Shown: positions 39,101-48,600, numbered from the stretch's first letter. The stretch: DNA of 64,000 nucleotides from Gemmiger gallinarum (GCF_014982805.1 NZ_JADCKC010000002.1:737103-801102), one strand, 5' to 3'. Program-made: numbers and translations. The notes: generated from the sequence alone by a model not told the origin.

Positions 39101-39374
39101 GGGCTGGGGCAAACACCAGACCACTGAGGAATCTGCCCCCAGAACATCCGCAGGCGTTTTCGGGCGCCGGAGCGGATTCGGGGCAGCGGCTTCCCGCCCG
39201 CGGGAGGAGGAGGGAATCCTCTGCCCGGCCTGCGGAACCAAAAACCCTGCGGGGGCCAAGTTCTGCTGCATGTGCCGCGCAGAACTGCGGCCTGCGGAAA
39301 ATGTCTGCCCCAACTGCGGCGGAAAGGTGGAACCCGGCATGAAATTCTGCCCGTTCTGCGGAAAAGACATTTGA
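36195..39374 (+). CDS. nine-fold repeat scaffold protein with C-terminal double zinc ribbon
   Basis: The 1059-residue protein has no membrane span. Residues 1-255 are Gly/Pro/Asp-rich and probably disordered. Nine near-identical cores follow (SDDEMSAEETAAIFAENS then SGWxRKKxWG) from residue 256 to about 820, joined by Pro/Ala/Glu linkers in a unit of about 66 residues. A charged linker leads to a C-terminal double zinc ribbon: CPACGTKN...FCCMC and CPNCGGKV...FCPFCG. The core looks like a short helix plus a Trp-containing motif, a multivalent docking site. It is the first gene of the operon, with GAGGAG upstream. A role as a scaffold for the other products is inference. The repeats are an obvious place for copy-number change. 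Confidence 0.88.
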   Translation: MDERGGFFPSAPGHGDAFPSFGGNGQGFDDGNGFSVDLTPTEIVPDWPDTPQQDQAGAFPAEGTSGQEPAPWGVPVATHGEGDFPAWGAEPTSQSGLDDGFAQTFDSPFGGEAAPQNAWPGSDTQDAGAWGADTGAGSWPQADAWGAEPAPRSGSDASAEQDFSVHTDTGYGFGAQPYPARENSFAPPDPRTNFEVRLDEPDETRLFEDGPAFGGTAGSWGGSQTWNDSQQPAVPAEPAVSSGEAFPVQPMEEPASDDEMSAEETAAIFAENSSGWGRKKTWGKPGAPAPAEKTLEETPAAPVQEEAPAPVEEPEVKAPKQPAADTSDDEMSAEETAAIFAENSSGWGRKKTWGKPSAPAPVEESPAAPVQQEAPAPAPAEPEVKAPEQPAEEASDDEMSAEETAAIFAENSSGWKRKKAWGKPSTPAPAEEAPVQEEAPAPVAEPEVKSPEQPAEEATDDEMSAEETAAIFAENSSGWKRKKAWGKPSTPAPAEEAPAAPVQEEAPAPVAEPEVKAPEQPAADTSDDEMSAEETAAIFAENSSGWKRKKAWGQPSAPAPAEEAPAAPVQEEAPAPVAELEVKSPEQPAEEATDDEMSAEETAAIFAENSSGWGRKKTWGKPSAPAPAEEAPAAPVQEEAPAPAAEPEVNAPAQPAADTSDDEMSAEETAAIFAENSSGWKRKKAWGQPSAPAPAEEAPAAPVQEEVPAAEPEVKVPEQPAADISDDEMSAEETAAIFAENSSGWKRKKAWGQHSAPTLAEEAPAAPVQEEAPAPAAEPEVKAPAQPTVDTSDDEMSAEETAAIFAENSGGWKRKTARNSSHDEPAASAAQPASEPPAPPAEEKKSAQPAEEPPMKQQMDNEQPAEKIRPEPEEEPQPLVETAAEEEENPLQHRSVFGRAGSASARAASGGWSAFRKMASEEKSGNPFETGAGGHSFAAAARKAQEQHAAHTFGRHSAGESHTASSSWQGWGKHQTTEESAPRTSAGVFGRRSGFGAAASRPREEEGILCPACGTKNPAGAKFCCMCRAELRPAENVCPNCGGKVEPGMKFCPFCGKDI
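36960..38650 (+). repeat. coding tandem repeat, nine cores of about 200 bases
   Basis: Repeated GACGATGARATGAGCGCCGA marks each unit, near 36963, 37177, 37380, 37570, 37774, 37974, 38176, 38370 and 38570. Units are nearly identical at the DNA level, so the array is recent or kept alike by recombination. Confidence 0.9.
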
Positions 39375-39793
39375 ACCGGCAATTCTGGACCAAAGATCTG
39401 CCCGCGGCGGCAGGCATCCTGCTGCTTTACTGGGTACTGCATCTGCTGGGCGTGGGCTGCCCCATCCGGTTCCTGACCGGTATCTCCTGCGCGGGATGCG
39501 GAATGACAAGAGCCTGGCTCAGTGTTCTGTCCCTCGATTTTCAAAGCGCTTTTTATTATCATCCCCTTTGGCCGCTGGTCCCGGCAGCCGCTGCAGTGTG
39601 GCTGCTGCGGACACGGCTTCCCAAAAAATTCTGCACCGCCTTTGCCTATGCGACGGCAGCACTGTTTCTGGCGGTGTATCTGTTCCGGCTGCTCGATCCC
39701 AACAATCCGGTGGTCACCTTTGCACCGGAAACCGGACTGGCGGCCAGGGGAATAGCCCGGCTTGCAAGCCGGATCCATTCAATATTACAGTAG
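39371..39793 (+). CDS. DUF2752-family small membrane protein
   Basis: This 140-residue membrane protein has three hydrophobic helices and the DUF2752 features: a CPIR...GISCAGCGMTRAW cysteine cluster and a YHPLWPL segment. The start is taken as the TTG at 39371, which overlaps the previous stop codon (TTGA); no strong ribosome binding site is visible, so translation may be coupled to the scaffold gene. An alternative start further upstream would only add a frame overlapping the zinc ribbons. The family has no known function. The CxGCG cysteines may bind metal or form a disulfide near the membrane surface. Confidence 0.78.
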   Translation: MNRQFWTKDLPAAAGILLLYWVLHLLGVGCPIRFLTGISCAGCGMTRAWLSVLSLDFQSAFYYHPLWPLVPAAAAVWLLRTRLPKKFCTAFAYATAALFLAVYLFRLLDPNNPVVTFAPETGLAARGIARLASRIHSILQ

Positions 39794-39815
39794 GCAAGAG
39801 AAAGGAATGTGTGAC

Positions 39816-41642
39816 ATGAGGTATTGTACAATCTGCGGCTCCCCCATTGCGGACGGCGACAGATTCTGCCAGGTTTGCGGTGAACCTGTAGAGGCAGAAC
39901 CGATGCCCGCTCCTGCCGAGGAAATGTCCTTCGCCGGCCAGGACCCTGAGCCTGCCCCGGTGCAGCCGGAACCTCCCATGGACGAGACCCCGGCTGCTCC
40001 CATGAACGACCCGGTGCAGCCGGAGGATGAGGCTCCCACCATCCTGTTTGAGGACAACCCGCCCCGCAGCGGATGGGAAGCGGCGCCTGCACCTCAGCCG
40101 GAACCGGTGGCTCAGCCTGAGCCGGAACCCGCTCCCCAGCCCGCTGCGCCTGAGCCTGCTGCGGCTCCGGAACCGGTGGAGAGTGTGAACAGCTACCAGC
40201 CCGACAACGACTATCCGTCCAGCAACGGCTATCAGCCGAACAACGGCTACCAGCCGAACAACGGCTACCAGCCGAACAACGGCTACCAGCCGAACAACGG
40301 CTACCAGCCGAACAACGGCTACCAGCCGAACAACGGCTATCAGCCCAACAATGGCTACCAGCCCAACAATGGCTACCAGCCCAATAACGGCTATCAGCCC
40401 AACAATGGCTATCAGCCCAATAACGGCTATCAGCCGAACAACGGTTACCAGCCCAACAACGGCTATCAGGCTAACAACGGCGGTTACCGGGGCAATGTCC
40501 CGCCGGCCGGCCCCACGCCTCCCGATCTGGGCGGCAGCGGCGAGATCATCATGAAGGTCGCGGCAGGTATCTGCGCCCTGGTGCTGATCATTCGCGGCTT
40601 TGCCAATCTGTTCGGCGGCATTCAGACGGTATTCAACATCTTCTCTTACTATTTCGACTTTATCATTGTGCTGGAGGGGCTGCTGCGGTCCCTGACCGGC
40701 GTGGCTTATCTGGCAACGGCCGTGATCCTGGTGTTCTTTATCCTGCGCAAGGCAAAAGAAGCCACCAATCCCCTTTTTGCGGGACTGTGCGCCACCAGCG
40801 TTCTGGGAGCAGCCTTTATCGTGGTCAATCTGCTGCTGACCTTCCTCTACCAGATCATTAACGGCTATTTCTACTTCTACACCGCACCGCTGGTGGGTGT
40901 GCTGGGACTGATCGTGGTGCTGGCCCTCATCTTCTGCACTTTGTGGATGTCCGGCGACGCGCCCTTTGCGGGCTATGATCCCAACCAGATCCTGGCCGAG
41001 CTCCAGAACCTGCCCCAGGCGATGAGCGAGATCATCGGACGGTTCACCGGCGATATGAAGCAGCGCAACGCCGACATGCAGGCCCGGCGCCAGCAGCAGT
41101 ACAGCCAGCAGGCCGGCAGCGCCGGTCCCCGCTACGCCGGCAACGGCGCACAGCCCGGCGGTCAGACACCGCCCCGGACTGCGCCTCAGCCCAACCCCGC
41201 GGCGGGCAACGGCCAGTATCAGCAGGGCCAGGTGCCTCCCATCCGACTGCGCACCGACCGCAGCCTGCTGATGTACATTCTGCTTTCCATTGTGACCTGC
41301 GGCATTTACAGCTGGTTCTTCATCTATCAGCTGGTCCGGGATGTGAACATCGCCTGCGCCGGGGACGGCCAGAAAACCGCCGGCCTGATCAAACTGATTC
41401 TGCTGTCCATCGTGACCTGCGGCATTTACACCTATATCTGGTACTACAGCCTGGGCAACCGCCTGCAGCAGAACGCGCCCCGCTACGGCATGATGTTCCC
41501 GGAAAACGGTACCACCGTACTGATGTGGATGCTGTTCGGCGCATTCCTGTGCGGCATCGGACCTTTTGTGGCCATGCACATCATCTTCAAGAACACCAAC
41601 GCCATCTGCGCGGCCTACAACGCCAGCAACATGGACGTGTAA
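39816..41642 (+). CDS. zinc-ribbon membrane protein with QPNNGY repeats and DUF4234 domain
   Basis: This 608-residue protein has an N-terminal zinc ribbon (YCTICGSPI...FCQVCGEP) and a Glu/Pro-rich linker. Thirteen perfect QPNNGY repeats follow (about residues 137-220), then several membrane helices near residues 245-390, a Gln/Pro linker, and a C-terminal DUF4234 domain (two VTCGIY motifs, IYSWFFIYQ and IYTYIWYY). The start at 39816 (MRYCTICG) follows GAAAGGAATG. DUF4234 is an uncharacterised membrane domain often combined with zinc ribbons. Being next to the scaffold and tubulin-like genes suggests a membrane anchor or effector of that system. The repeat is a slippage-prone 18-base tandem array. 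Confidence 0.87.
   Translation: MRYCTICGSPIADGDRFCQVCGEPVEAEPMPAPAEEMSFAGQDPEPAPVQPEPPMDETPAAPMNDPVQPEDEAPTILFEDNPPRSGWEAAPAPQPEPVAQPEPEPAPQPAAPEPAAAPEPVESVNSYQPDNDYPSSNGYQPNNGYQPNNGYQPNNGYQPNNGYQPNNGYQPNNGYQPNNGYQPNNGYQPNNGYQPNNGYQPNNGYQPNNGYQPNNGYQANNGGYRGNVPPAGPTPPDLGGSGEIIMKVAAGICALVLIIRGFANLFGGIQTVFNIFSYYFDFIIVLEGLLRSLTGVAYLATAVILVFFILRKAKEATNPLFAGLCATSVLGAAFIVVNLLLTFLYQIINGYFYFYTAPLVGVLGLIVVLALIFCTLWMSGDAPFAGYDPNQILAELQNLPQAMSEIIGRFTGDMKQRNADMQARRQQQYSQQAGSAGPRYAGNGAQPGGQTPPRTAPQPNPAAGNGQYQQGQVPPIRLRTDRSLLMYILLSIVTCGIYSWFFIYQLVRDVNIACAGDGQKTAGLIKLILLSIVTCGIYTYIWYYSLGNRLQQNAPRYGMMFPENGTTVLMWMLFGAFLCGIGPFVAMHIIFKNTNAICAAYNASNMDV
40224..40470 (+). repeat. 18-base tandem repeat encoding QPNNGY
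   Basis: Thirteen consecutive copies encode QPNNGY; a final QANNGG is degenerate. Copies fall into identical runs (CAGCCGAACAACGGCTAC) with later synonymous changes (AAT/AAC, TAT/TAC), a pattern of array growth by slippage. Confidence 0.93.
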
Positions 41643-41692
41643 TTGTTTTTTCGGCATCCCGTATCCCAAAAACCTAGGAGGACGTGACAACA

Positions 41693-43429
41693 ATGATGAA
41701 AAAGAAAGGATGGATTCGCGCCGGCGCTGCGGCGCTGGCAGCCATGATGCTGGTCAGCTGCAGCGAGCTGGTCGAGCCGCCCTATCAGCTTCCCCAGTGG
41801 GCATCGGCTATCGTTGAGCCGGAACAGACCGACGTGGAAACCGTCGAGGCTACCGCCAAGGTGGATGTCTACTACGACAATACCCAGTCGATGTACGGCT
41901 TTGCCACCGGCGGCACCATGGTCCGCGCCGTGGCAGCCCTGCGCGATGTGGTCAACCAGTACAAGAACACCACCACCTATACGCTGGGCGGATCGTCGGG
42001 CGGGTATCTGCAGTGGATGCCTTTTACGGGGGATATCTACACCTCCATGGTGGACTACGAGGGATTTTACACCGTGGGCAAGGGCAGCTTTATGACCGGT
42101 ACCGGTCCGCTGCAGATGCTCTACTACGATGAGAACACTCTCGACCCCACGGCCATCAATGTTGTCATCACCGACCTGGCCGAGCAGAACGTGGATACCA
42201 GCGACCTGGCCGCCAAGATCAACGAGAACATCCTCTCTCAGGACGGCTATTCCGCAGCGCTCATCGGCATTCAGGGCGATTTCGTCGGGACCAAGTATGT
42301 CAGCGACATCGACGCCGTCAACCAGATGAACGGCGTGGAGGTCAACGGCAAGGTGCCCATCTACATCCTCATCACGGGACCCGACGCCTCCCTCAACATC
42401 TATGTGGACAACCTGGTCGCCTCCTTCCAGAACTATGAGCTGGTGGAAAACACCGACTTCTTTGTGGCCCGCTACCACGCGGGCAACAGCGCCCGGGCCC
42501 TGACCCACGACGACATCATCACCGTGGGCCCTGCCCAGGAACAGGAGAACATGAAGAAGAAGGACTGGGAGACGGCTCTGATCAACGAGAACCTGGGTCT
42601 GTCCCAGATCGACGCCTCCCATCTGGATACCCTGATCCAGACCGATCACTATCTGGACATGTTCGCCTATGAAAAGAATATCGACGCCAACGGCATCAAC
42701 GCCGGACGCCTCACGCTGAACTACTTTTTGCCCATCGGCCGTACCGACGGCCTGGATCTGCCGGTTCAGATCAAGATCTACGATACCGACGAGCAGGCGC
42801 CCACCAGCCAGCTGCAGGAACTGTACGACACCAAGGACAAGGTCCACTACAGTGAGCTGGTGACCACCGAGGAGGCCGACTCTCTGGAAAGCTGGCAGAG
42901 CGAGAACCCCAATGTCACCGATGCCTGGGAGATCCTCAACGAGGACGGCGAGGCGAAAGGCCTGGCAGGCTGGCAGGATGTCCGCCAGATCACCCGGGAC
43001 AAGGACATGACCATCTCGGTGGAGACCATTGAGGCGGGGACCCCCGTCTACGATATGGTCATGGAACCGGACGGCCGTGACCCCGGCGATTACTACGAGG
43101 GCACCGACATGGGCCTGGCGGCAGAAAGCGATCTGCTGCACATCACCATCGAGTTCAGCACCGAGCCGGAGGAGCGCATGGGCGATACCATCCTGCTCAA
43201 CATCCCCGTCTACGCCATGGCGGAGTCGGTGGAAAACCTGCCCGACTGGATCACCGCCTGGGATTCCGCCGGTACCCAGGATTACATCTACCACACCTTC
43301 GGCCTGGAAAACTTCTTCCGCACCCTGTTCGGCCTGAACGTCATCGGTGACGAGGCGTACAATCAGGCTCTCCGCGAAGTGAAAATTGCCGACATTACGA
43401 CCTGCGTCACGGGCCTGCCGGTAAGATAA
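41693..43429 (+). CDS. vWA-like lipoprotein
   Basis: This 578-residue protein is exported. Its lipobox LVSC has Cys near residue 22, and the mature part should sit outside the membrane. VDVYYDNTQSMYGF near residue 57 resembles the metal-ion adhesion site of von Willebrand A domains, with Thr where DxSxS has Ser, and VVITDLAEQNVD near residue 157 fits the central strand. The second half is beta-rich and unrecognised. The ATG at 41693 lies ten bases after AGGAGG; GTG at 41684 is too close. vWA proteins bind ligands or partner proteins via a divalent metal. In previously described tubulin-like neighbourhoods a vWA protein is a typical partner. Confidence 0.82.
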   Translation: MMKKKGWIRAGAAALAAMMLVSCSELVEPPYQLPQWASAIVEPEQTDVETVEATAKVDVYYDNTQSMYGFATGGTMVRAVAALRDVVNQYKNTTTYTLGGSSGGYLQWMPFTGDIYTSMVDYEGFYTVGKGSFMTGTGPLQMLYYDENTLDPTAINVVITDLAEQNVDTSDLAAKINENILSQDGYSAALIGIQGDFVGTKYVSDIDAVNQMNGVEVNGKVPIYILITGPDASLNIYVDNLVASFQNYELVENTDFFVARYHAGNSARALTHDDIITVGPAQEQENMKKKDWETALINENLGLSQIDASHLDTLIQTDHYLDMFAYEKNIDANGINAGRLTLNYFLPIGRTDGLDLPVQIKIYDTDEQAPTSQLQELYDTKDKVHYSELVTTEEADSLESWQSENPNVTDAWEILNEDGEAKGLAGWQDVRQITRDKDMTISVETIEAGTPVYDMVMEPDGRDPGDYYEGTDMGLAAESDLLHITIEFSTEPEERMGDTILLNIPVYAMAESVENLPDWITAWDSAGTQDYIYHTFGLENFFRTLFGLNVIGDEAYNQALREVKIADITTCVTGLPVR

Positions 43430-43462
43430 CAAAGAATAAAGAGTAAAAGGAGTAATTCAATC

Positions 43463-43888
43463 ATGAAAGCATCTATGGGAAAACTCGTCCTCGGCATGGC
43501 CATTCTTCTGGCGGGCATGGGCGCCGCCTACGTCATCTGGAACCTGCTCCTCAGCAGTGAAGTGGTCTACATCAGCAGCCGCCTGACTCCCATCAGCCAG
43601 ACCATCCCCCTGTTCTGCACCATTCCCGGCCTCATCGCCTTCGTGATCTGGTTCTTCCAGCGCAAGGGCTATGTGGAGCGCACCCAGCTCATTGACAGCC
43701 GCGCCTTCAAGTTTGCCGGCGCCCTGATCCTGGCCGTCCTGCTGGATGCCGCCCTGGGTGTTGTGGGCCTGCTGCTGGTGGGCTTCAGCTACATCGACGC
43801 CAGCATCGTTGCCTATGTGGTCAGCCTGGTCCTGGAGCTGCTGTGCGCTCTGCTGGCCTTCATTTTCTGCCCGCCGTACGCGCACTGA
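43463..43888 (+). CDS. four-helix membrane protein, unknown
   Basis: This 141-residue protein is mostly hydrophobic with four membrane helices (near residues 6-30, 45-66, 84-108, 113-136) and a short basic loop QRKGYVERTQ in the middle. I see no family motif. AAAAGGAG precedes the ATG at 43463. It lies 33 bases past the vWA-like lipoprotein gene and 49 bases ahead of the tubulin-like gene, so it is likely a membrane component of the same system, perhaps the anchor for the tubulin-like protein. That is inference from position only. Confidence 0.8.
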   Translation: MKASMGKLVLGMAILLAGMGAAYVIWNLLLSSEVVYISSRLTPISQTIPLFCTIPGLIAFVIWFFQRKGYVERTQLIDSRAFKFAGALILAVLLDAALGVVGLLLVGFSYIDASIVAYVVSLVLELLCALLAFIFCPPYAH

Positions 43889-43937
43889 GCCTGTGAACCT
43901 TTTCCCGGCTTTAACTCAGATTTGAGGAGGAAGATAC

Positions 43938-45614
43938 ATGGCAATCAATGTTATGGTGGCCATCGGCGGCACCGGCGCCCGCGTGGCAGAAGCATATGTG
44001 TATGCGGCGGCTTCCGGCCTGCTCCACGGAAACGAAAAAACGCTGATCTACGTGGTGGATAAGGATATCGATTGCGGCAATACCACCCGCCTGATGAAGA
44101 CCATCGACGAATACCGGGCCATGCGGGAATGCACCGGCCTGGACCTGCCTGAGATCGAGCACTGCAGCTGGCTCATCGAGACCGCCATGGTGGAGCTGGA
44201 CCCCAGCCTGGAAAAGGGCGGCAGCGCCACCTTCCGCCAGGTGGCCTGCACCCCCGGCACCGGCGACGAGCTGCTGGTCAACCTGATGCACTCCAAGGAA
44301 GAGCAGAACCTGGACCTGAAAAAGGGCTTTTACGGCCATCCGTCCCTGGGCGCCGCGCTGTACGGCCTCATCACCGAGACCGACACCTTCCACAGTGCGG
44401 CCAACACCCTGGTCAACAGCATCAAGAACGAGCTGGCCGGCAGCAATGTCAACACCTTCTTTGTGGGGTCCATGTTCGGCGGCACCGGCGCTTCCCTGCT
44501 GCCCAACGTGGCCCAGACCCTGCAGGAGTGCGAGGAGATCGGCCGCAGCCCGCTTTACCGTCAGGCTGCCTGCCTCATGCTGCCCTACTTCAAGTTCCAG
44601 CCGCCCAAGGGCGTGGATACCGCAAAGGTGGACTTTTCCACCTTTGATGAAAAGACCGCCACGGCGCTGAGCTTCTACGACCGCAACAACACCATGATGC
44701 AGAATGCTCAGGCGGATCTGCGCAAGCGGCTGCAGTCTGCAGACCCCAATGCCAAGCTGCCCCTGACCAGCTCCTACCTGATCAGCACCGACTACAAAAA
44801 ACGCAACGATCCCCAGCACGGCCTGGCCATCTTTGACGATGTCTTTGTCTTTGGCCAGAAACCGCTGGAATCCACCTGCCGCATGTACTCGGAGGGCGGC
44901 GCCAACCAGACCCACACCTTCACCGTCACCGACTTCTATGCGGCCCTGTCCGCGGTGGAGTTCTTCAATCAGGCTACCGTCAAGGTTCCCGAGGGTACCC
45001 CGCACATGTACACCGCCGACATGCCCACTCCCTGCGTGGGCTGGCCCCAGGTCCCCAATGCCGAGGCTCAGCCTCTCATTGAGCAGATGGTCCGCTTCTG
45101 CTATGCCTTCCTGATGGTTTTGTATCCCGCCTTCACCCAGAACAAGCGGGAACTGGCCGACTATGAGTTCCTCAAGAACATCTACGGCCGCACCGGCGCC
45201 CTGGGCATGGGCCCCGCCAACCTGCCGCCGGATCTGGATTTCGGCGAGGAAGTGGAACGCATCGTGCCTTTCTGCGAGAAATACCTGCGCTTCTTCATCG
45301 AGCTGCACAACCGCAACTATACGGTGGCGGCCAACAGCGTGGAACTGTTCACCGACTTCCTGGGCTGGGAGCATGACTTCCTCATGGACAACAACGACAA
45401 CATCCAGGAGCGCCAGTGGTTCCGCGTCAACTACAACCTGCTGCGCAGAGAGCACTTCAAGCCTGACAACATCCTGATCGGCGGGCGCAGAACTGCCATC
45501 CCGGATGCCGTTGCTCTGTGGAGCCGCCTGGGCAAATACCGGGTGGACAAGACCGGATACCGGGATCTGCAGCCGCTTTACCGCGCCGTGTACGACATCA
45601 TGAGGGTGAGATAA
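43938..45614 (+). CDS. tubulin/FtsZ-like GTPase (Tubulin_2 type)
   Basis: This 558-residue protein carries the tubulin/FtsZ nucleotide loops in variant form. AIGGTGARVAEAYVYAA (residues 8-24) corresponds to the first glycine loop, and FFVGSMFGGTGASLLPNVAQTL (near residue 180) to the GGGTG(S/T)G tubulin signature. There is no membrane span. It matches the tubulin-like families that Makarova and Koonin described in predicted membrane-remodelling clusters, though its exact family is not fixed by reading alone. It should bind GTP and may polymerise. The C-terminal half (residues 330-558) is helical and has no recognised motif. TGAGGAGG precedes the ATG at 43938. The Hsp70-like gene follows by 13 bases. 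Confidence 0.87.
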   Translation: MAINVMVAIGGTGARVAEAYVYAAASGLLHGNEKTLIYVVDKDIDCGNTTRLMKTIDEYRAMRECTGLDLPEIEHCSWLIETAMVELDPSLEKGGSATFRQVACTPGTGDELLVNLMHSKEEQNLDLKKGFYGHPSLGAALYGLITETDTFHSAANTLVNSIKNELAGSNVNTFFVGSMFGGTGASLLPNVAQTLQECEEIGRSPLYRQAACLMLPYFKFQPPKGVDTAKVDFSTFDEKTATALSFYDRNNTMMQNAQADLRKRLQSADPNAKLPLTSSYLISTDYKKRNDPQHGLAIFDDVFVFGQKPLESTCRMYSEGGANQTHTFTVTDFYAALSAVEFFNQATVKVPEGTPHMYTADMPTPCVGWPQVPNAEAQPLIEQMVRFCYAFLMVLYPAFTQNKRELADYEFLKNIYGRTGALGMGPANLPPDLDFGEEVERIVPFCEKYLRFFIELHNRNYTVAANSVELFTDFLGWEHDFLMDNNDNIQERQWFRVNYNLLRREHFKPDNILIGGRRTAIPDAVALWSRLGKYRVDKTGYRDLQPLYRAVYDIMRVR

Positions 45615-45627
45615 GGGGGAAGTAACA

Positions 45628-48600
45628 ATGCCGGCATTTTTGCCTTTGAATTTTGCGGATAACGCGGCACCGGTCACGCCGGTGCCCAATGGAATGTCGC
45701 CACTGACCGCCGGATACCAGCTGGCGGGCCTGGCCAATCAGATCAAGGCGTCGCTGCCTCCGGAGCTGAAGGGCAGCGACCACTCCATCCCCAACATCGG
45801 CGCATACATTGAGTATCTGCGCGCCGATATCCTGCACAACCGCGCCGGCAGCAGCTATGTGCGGTGCTGGCACGGCGTTCTGGCCATGGTGGGCCTGAGC
45901 AAGCTGTACGGCTTTGAGCTGTCGCTGCAACTGGTGGACATGACCCAGCCGCCCGTCCATGTGGGCGGACACATCAGCCCGGGCCCCATCTACAAGCGGG
46001 AACTGGAACGCCTGCAGATGCTGGACCACAACACCTACTATGTGCTTTACCGCACGGTGTGGGAGAACGGCCAGCCCAAGCAGCGGGCTCTGGCGGTGGT
46101 GGACCCCAACATCCTCATCGTGCCCCTGAAGAACATCGACCCCGCCGCCCTGGTGGGTGTGCCGTGGTATGACGCCCATACCGGCACCTGGCGGGAAGTG
46201 ACCGACGGCTATGACGAAAAGCCGCTGGACGCCCAGCGCAAGATGCTGGCCGAGCATTTGCAGCTGGCCCTCTGGCTGGAACGTCAGGCCACGGTGGCCT
46301 CCGGCAAGATGAAGACCGGCCTGGCCACCAACCTGAGCGCCTGGCGCGATGAGCTGCGCCACGGCACGCCCCTGCCTGTGGAGGGCCGTCAGGGCACCAT
46401 TCCCTGCCAGGGACTGCCCCCCACCATGGACGCCATCGACTTCGGCGCCTTCTCTCAGAAGGACTTCTGCCGTGTGCCGGACTATCAGATCTCCATGGAC
46501 GGCATCCAGCTGTTCACCCCCCGGCTCATGCTGACCAACGTGGCCAAGCTGTCCACCACCACCCCCTGGAACTGCGTGGTCAAGGACGCCAACCAGCAGA
46601 TGCTGTCGGTGCTGCCTCCCATCACGGCCGACTTTGCCAACCTGCTGGAACAGTACGACGAGCCCGACAGCAAGGGTTACAAGCCCCTGGAGCTGCTGCA
46701 GATCAAGGTGGAGGACGAATTTATCGCCAACAGCCGCATCCGGGTGGAGCTGGTCTACCGCAACGGCAGCCTCATCGTCTCCCGCACCCAGGAGTACAAC
46801 GGCCGCCAGATCGTGTTTGCCAAGAACTTCCCCTACTTCTCCATGTGGCCCTACGTCAACCTCAAGCGCGGCGAGTGGAACATGTACACCGTCAGCATGG
46901 TGGCACACAACCAGGTGGCCTTTGAGCCTTCCAACTGCGAGGTCATCGACGCCATGGACAGCCGCCTGTCCTATGTGGCCGATCCCGACGACATCACCAT
47001 TGTGGAGCCGCGGGATGATGTCAACCGCCAGATCCAGATGCGCTTCAGCGAGAACTTCCCCTCCTTTGTGCCCCTGCATTACACCGATGCCCTGGGCAAC
47101 GTGCTGGAGTGCGGCAGCCTGCTGGCCGCGCCGGCGGGCAACCAGGTCATTCCCGCCACGGCGCTCATCGCCAAGGCCTGCATCGACTTCGGCACCAGCA
47201 ACTCGGTCTGCGCGGTGGAGGCCGGCGGCGTTATCCATCAGGTCATGAACGGCGACCGCGTCTGCGCTCTGGTCCAGTTCAACAAGAATTCCGATGAGAA
47301 CGACAGCGCTATCAACGAGTTCCATCGCTACTACGGCCTGTCCAAGAGCTCCCGCCCCTACAAGTTCCCCTCGGTGGCCCAGCTGTACAAGGGCAGCGCC
47401 GCCGATCCTCTGCGCAGCGGCAAGATCCTGCTGGCGGAAAGCGGCGTCATCGACTACTTTGCCAAGCAGAACACCAACCTGGATATGGTGGGCATCTTCT
47501 CCTATCTGAAGAGCGATGTCCGCGCCCCGCTGGCTGCCGTCAACCAGGCGGAGGAGATCTTCATCAAGCATCTGGCGCTGCTCTGCGCGCTGGAGGCCAA
47601 GTGCGTGGGCGCATCCGGTATTGAGTACTATTTCTCTTATCCCAACGATCAGTACCGCAATACCCTGACCAGCTTCTGGGACAGCGCCATCAACTACATC
47701 AACCGCATGAACATCTTCCCCGCCATCGACACCCCGGGCAGCCTGACCGAACGCATGGCATCCTCCTACCATGTTCAGACCAACATGGAAAAGGCCGCCA
47801 TGATGGCCTCCAAGGGCCCCGGCTTTGCGGTGGTGGACATCGGCGGCGGCACCAGCGATATGACGGTCTGGCGTGCGCCTCTGGGCGGCGACGACCCCAT
47901 CTTCCGCGGGGACGAGGCCATGATCAAGCGCGCGGCACAGCAGTTCAAGAAGGAAAAGACCTTCCCCGCCGTGCAGGGCGCCAACCTGTCCTTCCGCTAT
48001 GCGGGCAACCAGCTGTTCAGCCATACCTTCTTTGTCTACTTCAAGTCCCATTCCAACATCATGAATCAGGTCTTCCCCCGGATCTTCGGCTTCAGCGAGA
48101 ACGACCTGAGCAGCACCACCGCCATGGGCAGCAAAAAGCGGGCCATCGAGGCGGTCAAGAGCTACATGACCTCTCTGTCCAGCATCCAGTCCCTCAAGTC
48201 GCCGGGCTTCCCGGCCCTCACCGCCCTGCTCAACACTCTGCTGGAAGAGCCCGGCGTGGACATGACCTACTGGGGCGGTGCTGCCTGCCGTGAACTGCGC
48301 AACATGATCAGCTTCAAGCTCAAGGGCATTCTGTTTGTCCTGGGCCTGCTGGTGGGCGAATGCGCCGGCATCAACCCCGACAACGAGACCGGTACCTTCA
48401 AGATCTATCTGGTGGGCGGCGGCGCTCAGGCCTACAACATGACCAACAAGACCACCTTCAAGGAGAACGCCTTCGACATGCTGGCCCAGCTGCCCGGCAT
48501 GCAGTTTGACGAGATCTACGACGATGTGGAGAGCCTGCGCCAGCGCTTTGAGATCATCCCGCCCGCCGACGGCAACAAGATCGAAGTTGTGGACGGCATG

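Noticed and set aside
36078..39509. 1143-residue minus-strand open frame over the scaffold gene
   Set aside because: It is the mirror of the repeats and codes for repetitive Arg/Leu/Gly text; the plus strand has zinc ribbons, a start site and operon context.
40224..40470. Regular short repeats resembling a CRISPR array
   Set aside because: Units are 18 bases with no spacers and encode QPNNGY in frame within a membrane protein.
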